64,000 bases of DNA, from positions 62,001 through 126,000 of the forward strand of contig DATAUW010000024.1 in assembly GCA_036268055.1 (NCBI GenBank), written 5' to 3'. Of the stretch, positions 19,959 through 28,622 are shown in pieces; within the stretch, counting starts at the first letter, position 1; every line of letters begins with the position of its first letter. The translations under genes were made by a program, and so were the position numbers. The stretch comes from Verrucomicrobiia bacterium (GTDB taxonomy: Bacteria; Verrucomicrobiota; Verrucomicrobiia; Limisphaerales; Pedosphaeraceae). The notes under the pieces were generated by a model. That model did not search any database. It saw only the letters and a list, made by a program, of their open reading frames with translations, and had not been told where the DNA came from.

Positions 19959-21471
19959 ACTGACTCCCGTTCGTTCCCTAAACCAAAATATTGGCATCGC
20001 ATGTTCGCTGGTCCTGGCAGCTTCAGGATCGGCTCGTGCGGATGGGACTAACACCGACACTAACACGAACACCAACACTGCCCCGGCAGCGTCCGCCAAA
20101 GCCACTGCGTCCGCCGCTCAGGATAGTGCCCGGTTTTCGGATCAACCGGCACCGCTGGATCTCGCCACTTTTCCAGAGCGGCCAGCGCCCATCATTGAGC
20201 TAGGTGATAAATTTTTGGGCAACGGAAACCTTCAAAAAGGCATCACTCTGCCGACCGGCGAAGTCATTTCGCCGAGCCTCTGGGTGTTCGGCCAGTTCCG
20301 TACCGCCGTGCAGACTTTCGATACCGGCTCCGGACCGGGAAGCCGCACGACGGAATGGGCCAATCGCCTCGACATTTTTGCCAATCTCCAATTATCAGGG
20401 ACGGAACGTGTCGTCGTCGGCTGGCGTCCGCTGGATCGGTTCAATCCAAATGGTTCCACGGATTATGCCGGTTACCGCATCGAACCCAAGTCGAGCGACG
20501 GTCCTGACAGCTCGTTCAGCGCCACGCCGCGCACCCTGTTTTTTGAGGGTGAATTTGGCGAAATTTTTCCGACGCTCGACCAGCACGACAAGGAAAATTT
20601 TGATTACGGTTTCTCAGTCGGTCGCCAGCCGCTCACGTTGCAGGACGGCATTCTCGCCAACGATAACAGCGTGGATATGGCCACGATCACGCGCAATTCC
20701 ATGTTAATTCCGGGTGGTTCATCGTTGCGTCTTTCGGGCTTGTTTGGCTGGGGACAAATCGAGCGCACGGACTATACCCTCGCCAGCGCGCCAAACGCGC
20801 AGGATCCGGGCGCGCTTTTGTTCGGCCTTGATAGCACGGCGGATTTTCCCATCAGCACGATTGAAAGCGATGTGCTCTTTGAATCCTCAAGCGCTTATGG
20901 GGATGAATTTTTTGCCGGCATCGGGGCACTGCAACGTATTGGCAAACTCAATACCACCTTCCGCGCCAATACTTCCGTGGCTATTGACGCGAGCGGCAAA
21001 AAGGCAACCAGCGGAACGCTATTTACGGCTCACTTGTCCTATACTTTGCCCGAAAACACCGACCTCGTTTATCTCGATACTTACTGGGGCATTGGCCGTT
21101 ATAGTTCGGCAGCGCGCGACCCAAGCGCCGGCGGCCCGCTGGGTTCCATTGGTATTTTGACGGCGTCGGTGGCGCTCGGTCAATATGGCTCGCCGCTCAG
21201 CAATCAAGCCGACCACACTGCGGGCGGAGCAGTCGGTTATCAGATGTTTTTCGGCGAACTGCGCCGCCGCCAGTTGGTCATCGAAGTGGGTGGCCGCGCA
21301 CCGACTCACGGGAGCGATCTCTTCCGCGAAGAATCCGTGGCGGGCATTGGTGTCCGTTTTCAACAGGCGTTTGGCCGCCGGTTTATCGGGATCCTGGATA
21401 CGTTCGGAGGCGTTCGGGATTCCAATGAAGCAGCGGTGGGCGGGCGCGTCGAATTGCTCACAAAATTCTAG
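19945..21471 (+). CDS. Outer-membrane beta-barrel protein of the cytochrome operon
   Basis: The start at 19945 is chosen over an in-frame ATG at 19912 because it gives a signal peptide (MFRSKLTPVRS..ASGSARADG). The protein has 508 residues. After a Thr/Asn- and Ala-rich linker, the rest is amphipathic beta-strand sequence with aromatic girdles (LWVFGQFRTAVQTFD, TERVVVGWRPLDRF, RRRQLVIEVGGR). It ends in a strand terminating with phenylalanine (GGRVELLTKF), the usual C-terminal signal of outer-membrane barrels. It overlaps the pentaheme cytochrome gene and lies 14 bases before the reductase gene. The family is not one I can name. By position it may be the barrel of a porin-cytochrome conduit, or a porin for a substrate of the cytochromes. 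Confidence 0.78.
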   Translation: MFRSKLTPVRSLNQNIGIACSLVLAASGSARADGTNTDTNTNTNTAPAASAKATASAAQDSARFSDQPAPLDLATFPERPAPIIELGDKFLGNGNLQKGITLPTGEVISPSLWVFGQFRTAVQTFDTGSGPGSRTTEWANRLDIFANLQLSGTERVVVGWRPLDRFNPNGSTDYAGYRIEPKSSDGPDSSFSATPRTLFFEGEFGEIFPTLDQHDKENFDYGFSVGRQPLTLQDGILANDNSVDMATITRNSMLIPGGSSLRLSGLFGWGQIERTDYTLASAPNAQDPGALLFGLDSTADFPISTIESDVLFESSSAYGDEFFAGIGALQRIGKLNTTFRANTSVAIDASGKKATSGTLFTAHLSYTLPENTDLVYLDTYWGIGRYSSAARDPSAGGPLGSIGILTASVALGQYGSPLSNQADHTAGGAVGYQMFFGELRRRQLVIEVGGRAPTHGSDLFREESVAGIGVRFQQAFGRRFIGILDTFGGVRDSNEAAVGGRVELLTKF

Positions 21472-21485
21472 GTCTTCTTCGTTAC

Positions 21486-22748
21486 ATGGATCCTGCCAAA
21501 ATACTTGCCGTCGGTGGTGCGATTTTATTCGTCATCGTCCTCCTGAACCTGTTGGTTCTTTTTTACTCCAACGTGCGGCGGACGGCGGCCATCCGCGTGC
21601 AGCGCCGGTTGGATGGGGAATTATTTTCCTGCCGGCTCAACCTGGCGCGGCTGCAATTAAAGCGGCAGGAAAGCGCCGGATCATGGAACGGCACGCGAAA
21701 ATTCCAGATTGATAAAATCGTCAGCGAATGCGCGGACGTCTCTTCATTCTATCTCGTGCCCCATGATAAAAAAGCGCTGCCGCCGTTTCATCCCGGCCAA
21801 TTCCTCACTTTTGAACTCGATGTCCCCGGCCAGCGCAACCGCGTCATTCGTTGCTACTCCCTTTCCGATCGTCCGCGCCCTGATTATTATCGTGTGACCA
21901 TCAAGCGCGTGCCCGCGCCGCCGGATAATCCCAAGGGAAAACCCGGCCTCGTCTCCAGCCATTTTCATACCGCACTCAAAGCCGGGGACATCGTTGATTG
22001 CAAGGCGCCAAGCGGCGGATTCTTTCTCGATACCAGCCGCCTGACGCCGGTGGTGCTGCTCGCTGGCGGCGTGGGCATCACGCCGATGGTCAGCATGGCG
22101 AACGAAATCATCGAACTCACGCCGCAGCGGGAGACGTGGTTTTTCCTCGGCGTCCGCAATTCCCAGGACCATATCATGAAGGATTACCTGGACGTGCTGG
22201 CGCGCTCCAACAGCAACATCAAATTGCACGTCTGCTATTCGCGCCCACTCAAGACCGATGTCAAAGACCGGGATTACCAGCATGAAGGGCGCTTGAATTT
22301 TGAACTGCTCAAGAAGGAATTGCCCTCGAACAATTTTGATTTCTTCATGTGCGGTCCGGGGGAGATGATGAGTGATTTGCATACCGCCCTGCTCGAATGG
22401 AACGTGCCGGACGAGAGCATTCATTTTGAGGCCTTCGGCCCCGCGAGCGTGAAGCGCACCGCGCCGCCCACCGCCGAGCAGCCTGCTGGCCCGCAAACCA
22501 AGGTATCTTTCTCCCGCTCGAACCGGGAAGTGGCGTGGACCGGCCAATCAGCTTCACTGCTCGATTTGGCCTTGGCAGAAGAAGTGCCGATTGGGTATGG
22601 TTGCCGCGCAGGGAATTGCGGCAGTTGCAAGACCGCGATCAAATCCGGCAAAGTGAAGTATCTCAAACGCGCAGGTTGCGAAGTCGAGGCGGGAAGCTGC
22701 CTCACCTGCATTGCGGTGCCGGATGGAGATTTGACTTTGGACGCGTGA
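21486..22748 (+). CDS. Membrane-anchored FAD/NAD(P)H/2Fe-2S oxidoreductase
   Basis: The 420-residue protein has an N-terminal transmembrane helix (about 7-28), then a ferredoxin-reductase module with the flavin motif RCYSLSD, an NAD(P)-binding region with GGVGITPM and MCGPGEMM, and a C-terminal plant-type [2Fe-2S] domain. Its ligands are C373, C378 and C381 (CRAGNCGSC), with a fourth at about C408 in SCLTC. This domain order matches phthalate-dioxygenase-reductase- and Hcr-like enzymes; NqrF has the same parts but with the 2Fe-2S domain first. It should take hydride from NAD(P)H in the cytoplasm and pass single electrons to a membrane partner, here plausibly the cytochrome b-like protein or the multihaem proteins of the same operon. 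Spacing to the neighbours is 14 and 53 bases. Confidence 0.88.
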   Translation: MDPAKILAVGGAILFVIVLLNLLVLFYSNVRRTAAIRVQRRLDGELFSCRLNLARLQLKRQESAGSWNGTRKFQIDKIVSECADVSSFYLVPHDKKALPPFHPGQFLTFELDVPGQRNRVIRCYSLSDRPRPDYYRVTIKRVPAPPDNPKGKPGLVSSHFHTALKAGDIVDCKAPSGGFFLDTSRLTPVVLLAGGVGITPMVSMANEIIELTPQRETWFFLGVRNSQDHIMKDYLDVLARSNSNIKLHVCYSRPLKTDVKDRDYQHEGRLNFELLKKELPSNNFDFFMCGPGEMMSDLHTALLEWNVPDESIHFEAFGPASVKRTAPPTAEQPAGPQTKVSFSRSNREVAWTGQSASLLDLALAEEVPIGYGCRAGNCGSCKTAIKSGKVKYLKRAGCEVEAGSCLTCIAVPDGDLTLDA

Positions 22749-22801
22749 CGGCACGCAAGCTCATGGCAGTAATTGAACGCTGAAATTACGGAACAACAAT
22801 T

Positions 22802-23788
22802 ATGCAAAAACTTGCCTTCTCGATCAAATTAATGGCGCCGCTGCTCGCCCTCGGCCTGCTCCAAAATATTCATGCCGCCGAAGATATTTACCACACCGAC
22901 CCCGCGAAGGTGATGGGCCCGGAGGCCTGCAATGAATGTCACGCGCCCGAAGTCGAGGCCTGGAAACTCACGCATCATTTCGATACTTTCAATTCCATGC
23001 ATCGCCGTCCCGAAGCGCGGGACATCTCCAGCAAGATGGGCATCCGCCGTATCAAGGAAGAGAGCCTTTGCCTCAAGTGCCATTACACGGAAAAGAACGA
23101 TGACGACGGCAAAGCGCAGGTGATCTCCGGCATTTCCTGTGAGTCCTGCCACAGCGCGGCCAAGGATTGGATCAAGGTTCACAGCGCCAAAGATGACCCT
23201 GACCGTCTCGCGAAAGCCGAAAAACTCGGGATGCTTCGCCCAAATAATTATTATCGCGTCGCGGCAAATTGTTTTGGTTGCCATACCGTTCCCGAGGAAA
23301 AACTCGTGAACGTCGGAGGTCATAAAGCGGGCAGTGATTTCGAATTGGTTTCGTGGCTTTCCGGTGAAGTGCGCCACAACCTCCAAAAATCCGCGGGCAA
23401 GGTAAACGAGGAAATCCCTGCTGAACGCCGCCGCATGCTCTACGTCGTTGGTCGCGCCTTGGACTTGGAATACAGCTTGCGCGGTCTCGCGAAAGCCACG
23501 GAAGACGGTGATTACTCGAAGGGGATGATCGCCCGCGCCACCGCCGCCAAGGCCAGCCTTGACGAAATTGCCAAGGCCACCGGCGCAGCGGAAGTGACAA
23601 AGATCAGTGCGGCTGTCAGTGCCGGTGATTTAAAAATTAATAATGCCGACGCTCTGAATAAGGCCGCCGACGCCATCAGCGAAATCAGCAGCGGCTTCGC
23701 CAAAAGCCAGGACGGCACCAAGCTTGCCAGTGTTGATCCTCTTATTCCCGGTCCTGACAAATACAAGGGAACGCCCTATAAACCTTGA
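22802..23788 (+). CDS. Periplasmic tetraheme c-type cytochrome
   Basis: The 328-residue protein has a Sec signal peptide (about 1-26, LLQNIHAAED). Four CxxCH motifs are present: C43-H47 (CNECH), C90-H94 (CLKCH), C113-H117 (CESCH) and C157-H161 (CFGCH). The pattern GPEACNECHAPEVEAWKLTHH is typical of cytochrome c554-type proteins. The C-terminal 120 residues are Ala/Lys-rich and helical without haems (about 210-315), perhaps a docking segment. It would serve as a soluble electron shuttle between the inner-membrane and outer-membrane partners in this operon. A 144-base gap to the next gene could hold an internal promoter. Confidence 0.9.
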   Translation: MQKLAFSIKLMAPLLALGLLQNIHAAEDIYHTDPAKVMGPEACNECHAPEVEAWKLTHHFDTFNSMHRRPEARDISSKMGIRRIKEESLCLKCHYTEKNDDDGKAQVISGISCESCHSAAKDWIKVHSAKDDPDRLAKAEKLGMLRPNNYYRVAANCFGCHTVPEEKLVNVGGHKAGSDFELVSWLSGEVRHNLQKSAGKVNEEIPAERRRMLYVVGRALDLEYSLRGLAKATEDGDYSKGMIARATAAKASLDEIAKATGAAEVTKISAAVSAGDLKINNADALNKAADAISEISSGFAKSQDGTKLASVDPLIPGPDKYKGTPYKP

Positions 23789-23932
23789 TTGATTTTCAGG
23801 GCGTTCGCGGGAACAAAATATCAAACCCAAAATGCCGATCGCGCGGTTTGCGCTGGGCCGGTGTGTGGAAAAGCTGTTACCTTTTTTGGCGGAGTCTTGA
23901 AACTTTAAAAACGCACTCAAATATTTTTTGCG

Positions 23933-25675
23933 ATGCCTGAAGAAGCACAAAGCATAAAGCGGCCGCAACGCTGGGACGTTCCTTTCTGGAACGAATCCGC
24001 GGAATTTGAGATCGCGCCCATGACCGAGGAAGAAGTGGATCGTCTTCTGCAAATTCCACTGTTTCGCCAGATGGATCCCACGCGTTTTCCAAAAAACACT
24101 TCCTTGCGCGATATTCTCCTGAACGACGGCCGCGTCCGCAAATTTCGCAAAGGCGACATCATCGTGCGGCAGGGCGATTACGGAAATTCCGCTTTCATCG
24201 TCCTTTCCGGCACCGCGCGGGTGGTGCTGGATAAACTCAGTGACCGCGTCACCGGACGCCAGGAACCGGTGCGCAAAAGCGCCTTTAGCGCGTTCGCCCA
24301 ATGGTGGCAAAATCCCAAACTGCCGGAAGTGCGCCACCTCGGCGTAAAGAGTCCCGAACGCGAAGCCGGACATACCGACATCATTGCCCGCACGGACCCG
24401 GCGGTGTTCGTGCAGGACATGAACGTCATCATCAAGGACAAGCGCACGGTGGATTTGCCCGCCGGCGAATTGTTCGGTGAAATCGCCGCGCTGAGCCGCA
24501 CCGCACGCACGACCACGGTCATCGCGGGGGCGGAATCCGAGATGCTCGAGATCCGCTGGCAGGGTTTGCGCGAGATCCGCCTGCACGCGCCCGAGTTCAA
24601 AGACTATGTGGACCGCCTCTACCGCGACCACAGCCTCAAGAATCATTTGCGCGAGACGCCGATGTTCAGCCATCTCAACGATGAAACGCTCGCGCGCGTC
24701 GCCGCTGTCACGGAATTTCTTACGTTTGGAAAATTCGAGTGGTATGCCACCTTCACCAAGATTCGCGAAACCACCGCCCCGGATCGCATCCAGAAAGAAC
24801 CGGTCGTTGCGCAGGAAGGCCATTATCCGAACGGGGTGTATTTGATCCGCAGCGGCTTCGCGCGGCTAAGCGAAACTTTCAACAACGGCGAGCGCACTGT
24901 CAGTTATCTCGGTCGCGGACAGATTTTCGGTTTCGAGGAAGTGGCCTTGAACTGGATGAAAAAAAGCGACTTGCCGTTTCAGCGCACCTTGCGGGCGGTC
25001 GGTTACGTGGACGTGCTGTTTGTCCCCACGCCCGTCATTGAGCAGCACGTTCTTCCGGGCATGCCGGAATCGGAACTGCCGAAACCGCAGCCGGTCTCGA
25101 TTGACAAGCGCAGTCAACGCCGCAGCCATGATAAAATTCCGCCGGAGATGATGGAATTCATCGTCGAACGGCGCTTCATCAATGGAACCGCGACGATGAT
25201 CATTGACATGGATCGTTGCACGCGTTGTGACGATTGCGTCCGTGCCTGCGCCGCCACGCACAACAATAATCCACGCTTTCTCCGGCACGGGCCGATCGAA
25301 GACCATTTCATGATCGCCAATGCGTGTATGCATTGCCAGGACCCGGTGTGCATGATCGGTTGCCCGACGGGCGCCATCCACCGTGATTCCACCCATGGCC
25401 GCGTGGTGATCAATGACCTTACGTGTATCGGTTGCGCCACCTGTGCGAACAGTTGCCCGTATGACAATATTCAAATGGTCACGGCGCGCAGCACGGATGG
25501 CCGGCCTTATTACGATCAGGCGACCAATCAGCCGATTCAAAAAGCCGCGAAGTGCGATTTGTGTTCCACGCAAATTACCGGACCGGCTTGCGCGAATGCC
25601 TGCCCGCACGATGCCCTCGTGCGAATGGACATGCGCAACGTGGATAAACTCGCCGACTGGCTGAAACAACGATGA
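23933..25675 (+). CDS. Cyclic-nucleotide-binding / four-cluster ferredoxin fusion
   Basis: The 580-residue cytoplasmic protein has no signal. Residues about 40-215 form a cNMP-binding domain: RKGDIIVRQGDYGNSAF, then a phosphate-binding cassette FGEIAALSRTARTTTV at 181-196. A long insert (about 101-165) splits the domain. A second cNMP-like domain lies at about 242-370 (QEGHYPNGVYLI) with a degenerate cassette (FGFEE). Residues 424-565 are a DmsB/NrfC-type ferredoxin with four cysteine sets: C429/432/435/439, C465/468/473/477, C498/501/504/508 and C541/544/553/557, enough for four [4Fe-4S] clusters. No helix-turn-helix is seen, so it is not a CRP regulator. It probably carries electrons to the membrane partner encoded next, which it overlaps by four bases (ATGA), and may be gated by a cyclic nucleotide. 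Confidence 0.88.
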   Translation: MPEEAQSIKRPQRWDVPFWNESAEFEIAPMTEEEVDRLLQIPLFRQMDPTRFPKNTSLRDILLNDGRVRKFRKGDIIVRQGDYGNSAFIVLSGTARVVLDKLSDRVTGRQEPVRKSAFSAFAQWWQNPKLPEVRHLGVKSPEREAGHTDIIARTDPAVFVQDMNVIIKDKRTVDLPAGELFGEIAALSRTARTTTVIAGAESEMLEIRWQGLREIRLHAPEFKDYVDRLYRDHSLKNHLRETPMFSHLNDETLARVAAVTEFLTFGKFEWYATFTKIRETTAPDRIQKEPVVAQEGHYPNGVYLIRSGFARLSETFNNGERTVSYLGRGQIFGFEEVALNWMKKSDLPFQRTLRAVGYVDVLFVPTPVIEQHVLPGMPESELPKPQPVSIDKRSQRRSHDKIPPEMMEFIVERRFINGTATMIIDMDRCTRCDDCVRACAATHNNNPRFLRHGPIEDHFMIANACMHCQDPVCMIGCPTGAIHRDSTHGRVVINDLTCIGCATCANSCPYDNIQMVTARSTDGRPYYDQATNQPIQKAAKCDLCSTQITGPACANACPHDALVRMDMRNVDKLADWLKQR

Positions 25676-26481
25676 CGCTCACTTCCCGCCGGCATTTTGC
25701 CTGGGTGTTGTTTGCCATCGCCGCAATCGTGGCGTGGGTGGTGGACTATGCCCTGCGCATCGAGTTGCGCCGCGCGGAAATCGTGACGGGGTTGACCTTG
25801 TTTATCGTCGTCGTCTTCCTGACACTTTTCAACGCGCGCAAAAAACTGCCATTCCTTCCCTTATTGCGCGCCTCGACCTGGATGCAGATCCACATTTACG
25901 TCGGCTTGCTTAGTTGCGTTTTGTTCGGCTTGCATACCGGCTGGCGCGTGCCGACTGGGACTTTTGAAACCACCCTGGCAATTTTATTTTATCTCGTTGC
26001 CATCAGCGGCATCGTCGGGCTGGGCATCTCTCGCTGGCTTCCGGCGCGCCTCACTGTCTATGGCGAAAACGTGATCTTCGAGCGCATTCCCGCGTTGCGC
26101 GCGACGTTGCGGCGAGAAGTGGAAGAGATGGTTCTAGAATCGGTCGGCAAGGCGCAATCCTCGGCCATCGCCGATTTTTACGATTTGCGTTTGCGCAACT
26201 TTTTTCAAGGAACCCGTTACATGTGGTATCACGTGATCGGCTATCGCCAGCCGCTGCTCGATTTGCTTTCGGAAGTCCGCGGGCTCGAACGCTATCTTAA
26301 TGCTGAAGAACAAGCCATCCTCGCGCAAATCGTCGAGCGCATTCACGCCCGGGACGATCTGGATTTTCAAAAGGCCCGCCAGGGTGTGTTGAAAGGCTGG
26401 CTGTTCATCCACATTCCTTTGACCTATTCCATGCTCATCGCCGCGATGGTTCACGGCGTTCTCGCGTGGAGGCTCTCATGA
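25672..26481 (+). CDS. Di-haem cytochrome b-like inner-membrane protein
   Basis: The 269-residue protein has about five transmembrane helices (near 10-28, 37-53, 72-90, 99-120, 243-265) and a polar stretch at about 125-238. Two helices carry histidine pairs spaced HX13H: H74/H88 and H247/H261. That geometry is the known bis-histidine pattern for two stacked b haems in transmembrane cytochromes such as ferric reductases. It starts inside the stop of the ferredoxin fusion gene and ends 10 bases before the decaheme gene. The inferred role is to move electrons from the cytoplasmic Fe-S partner across the inner membrane to the decaheme cytochrome. The exact family is not identified. Confidence 0.8.
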   Translation: MTLTSRRHFAWVLFAIAAIVAWVVDYALRIELRRAEIVTGLTLFIVVVFLTLFNARKKLPFLPLLRASTWMQIHIYVGLLSCVLFGLHTGWRVPTGTFETTLAILFYLVAISGIVGLGISRWLPARLTVYGENVIFERIPALRATLRREVEEMVLESVGKAQSSAIADFYDLRLRNFFQGTRYMWYHVIGYRQPLLDLLSEVRGLERYLNAEEQAILAQIVERIHARDDLDFQKARQGVLKGWLFIHIPLTYSMLIAAMVHGVLAWRLS

Positions 26482-26491
26482 TTTCCCGATA

Positions 26492-28618
26492 ATGCGCCGC
26501 CTCCAGGAATTTGGCTTCGACAAAAGCCCTTACGAACGGCCCAATCAAAAATGGGTCTGTGGCCGCGCGCGCGATGGCCAATGCTGCCTTGCCGGCCCGG
26601 ACGAAAAGGGCAACTGTATGGCGAGCGCCGAGTGCCGCCCCTTGCGCAAAGGCGATCGCTGGCAATGCGCGCGTCCCGCGTTTCTCGGCGGCCCCTGTGC
26701 CGAAGGACCTTCGCCCACCGGCCAATGCTGCCGGGTCATCCCCAAGTGCAGCCCGGTTCGCAGCGTGCGTTCCTGGCGCAGCCTGACCGTCATGCTCGTG
26801 GCGGGCGTTACGCTGGCTGCGCTTTTTATCCTGCTCGGCTTGAAAGACGGCAATCGCGCGTTCTCGCCGGGCCAGCTTAGTTTTTCCCATCGCTCTGCTG
26901 GCGAAAATTGCAATGAATGTCACGACGGTCTGGAGCCGCGTCCCGCGCGCTGGCTCGTGAAAACTCCCGACTCACACTCCGCGCACGCCGGCAGCCAGCT
27001 TTGCCTAAACTGCCACAACGTCGGCGATTCGCCGCTGCAACCGCACGCGCTCGCCGCTGCCGACTTGCATGCGCTGACCGAAGCCGCGCAGAAAAAAAAT
27101 AATGCCCACAGCCGTCCGGCTGGCCTGATGCTCGCTTCATTTATCCCGAGCATCGGCCACTCGCAAACCGAAGGCATTGCTTGTGCGACTTGCCACAAGG
27201 AACATCGCGGCGAGGAGGCCGACCTGAAAAAAATCTCCAATCAGCAGTGCCAGAGCTGCCACGCCACCCAGTTCGCCAGTTTTGCCGAGGGGCATCCACA
27301 GTTCACCAGTTATCCTTTTGAACGGCGTACCCGGATTATTTTTGATCATCAATCTCATCTGCGTGAGCACTTCAGCGATCCCACGGTCGCGAAGTTCGCG
27401 CCCAATTCCTGCCTCGATTGTCATTTGACCGATTTGCGCGGCGGTACGATGCTCGTGAAATCGTACGATGTCATTTGCGCTTCCTGCCACGATGACCAGA
27501 TCAAAGCCAAGTCGGCGGCGAAAACCGGCATCCCCTTTATCGGAATTCCTCGCATGGATGACCAAACATTGAAGGGAACTAACTCGATTGGCCAGTGGCC
27601 GGAAGACGCCGACCAGCCGCTGACTCCTTTTCTGCGTTTGATTCTTTCGGGTGATCCGACGGTGCGTGCAGCTCTTCAAAAATTGCAGGGCGTGGATCTT
27701 TCGAGTCTCCCGAAAAAAGATCCCGATAAAGTAAAAGCCGCGCAAACGCTGGCGTGGGGAATCAAGTCCTTGATCTTTGATCTGAACTCGCACGGCCAGG
27801 AAGAACTCCTGAAACGAATTACCGCCAGTGCCGGACGGCCGCTATCGAATTTCGAAAAAGAAGGCGTGGTCGCATTCTTCAATGCCGAGGCTTTTCGCAA
27901 TACTTTTCAGGGCGCATTTCCCAAGCTGCAAAAAGAAGTCATTGACTATCGCAAATCCGGAGTTGCTCCCGCGACTGAACTGGTTCCTTCGCCTGATCTG
28001 CCGCCGCCCGGCCCTGTCAAAAATGTGCCGCCGGACGAATGGGTGGACAACGGCGGCTGGTATAGTCCCGACGGCTCGTTTACGCTTTATTATCATCCCC
28101 GCGGCCATCGCGACCGTTTCCTCAGTTCATGGATGGATCTGACGGTTGATCCTGCCTCCACCGCCGACCCCGCGGTTTCACAAGCCTTGTTCAAGCAACT
28201 CACCGCGCCGTCTGCGGTGGGGATGTGCGCCAAGTGCCACAGCGTGGATGACTCGCCGGTCAAGCAAATGAATTGGAACTCCTCGCGCCCCGATCCGCTC
28301 GAACATAAATTTAATCACTTCTCCCATTCCACGCATTTGAGCCTGATGGATGCGCGCGGATGTTTTACCTGCCATTCCATGACCGATATGGCCGGCAAAA
28401 AAGAAACTTATGCTTCCGCATTTGAACCGGGTCAGCGCGATCCGGCCATCTTCCACAGCAATTTCCGCACGATAGACAAGAACGCCTGCGCCACCTGCCA
28501 CCGTCCCAATCTGGTCCGCCAGGATTGTTTACTTTGCCACAACTATCACATCGGCCATTTTAAGCCCGTCGTTCCCCATGCCAATATTGTCGCCACCGCG
28601 ATATCGGCGGGTCATTAA
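26492..28618 (+). CDS. Inner-membrane decaheme cytochrome with cysteine-rich N-terminal head
   Basis: The 708-residue protein starts with about 90 residues holding ten cysteines (C23, C31, C32, C42, C48, C59, C69, C79, C80, C86) in what look like two degenerate repeats around GQCC. One transmembrane helix follows (about 98-117), so the head should be cytoplasmic. The periplasmic part has ten CxxCH motifs: C140, C171, C231, C253, C307, C329, C579, C624, C666 and C679 (first cysteine of each). The haems cluster in two groups of six and four, separated by a haem-free stretch of about 245 residues. The first group resembles cytochrome c3/NapC-type multihaem domains. The head may bind a metal or Fe-S cluster, but that is inference. 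It is the last gene of the operon and ends four bases from a convergent response regulator gene. Confidence 0.87.
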   Translation: MRRLQEFGFDKSPYERPNQKWVCGRARDGQCCLAGPDEKGNCMASAECRPLRKGDRWQCARPAFLGGPCAEGPSPTGQCCRVIPKCSPVRSVRSWRSLTVMLVAGVTLAALFILLGLKDGNRAFSPGQLSFSHRSAGENCNECHDGLEPRPARWLVKTPDSHSAHAGSQLCLNCHNVGDSPLQPHALAAADLHALTEAAQKKNNAHSRPAGLMLASFIPSIGHSQTEGIACATCHKEHRGEEADLKKISNQQCQSCHATQFASFAEGHPQFTSYPFERRTRIIFDHQSHLREHFSDPTVAKFAPNSCLDCHLTDLRGGTMLVKSYDVICASCHDDQIKAKSAAKTGIPFIGIPRMDDQTLKGTNSIGQWPEDADQPLTPFLRLILSGDPTVRAALQKLQGVDLSSLPKKDPDKVKAAQTLAWGIKSLIFDLNSHGQEELLKRITASAGRPLSNFEKEGVVAFFNAEAFRNTFQGAFPKLQKEVIDYRKSGVAPATELVPSPDLPPPGPVKNVPPDEWVDNGGWYSPDGSFTLYYHPRGHRDRFLSSWMDLTVDPASTADPAVSQALFKQLTAPSAVGMCAKCHSVDDSPVKQMNWNSSRPDPLEHKFNHFSHSTHLSLMDARGCFTCHSMTDMAGKKETYASAFEPGQRDPAIFHSNFRTIDKNACATCHRPNLVRQDCLLCHNYHIGHFKPVVPHANIVATAISAGH

Positions 28619-28622
28619 AAAT

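Noticed and set aside
23630-24823. 397-codon minus-strand frame
   Set aside because: Overlaps the tetraheme cytochrome and cNMP-ferredoxin genes, whose haem and cysteine motifs are clear; no signal or family resemblance.
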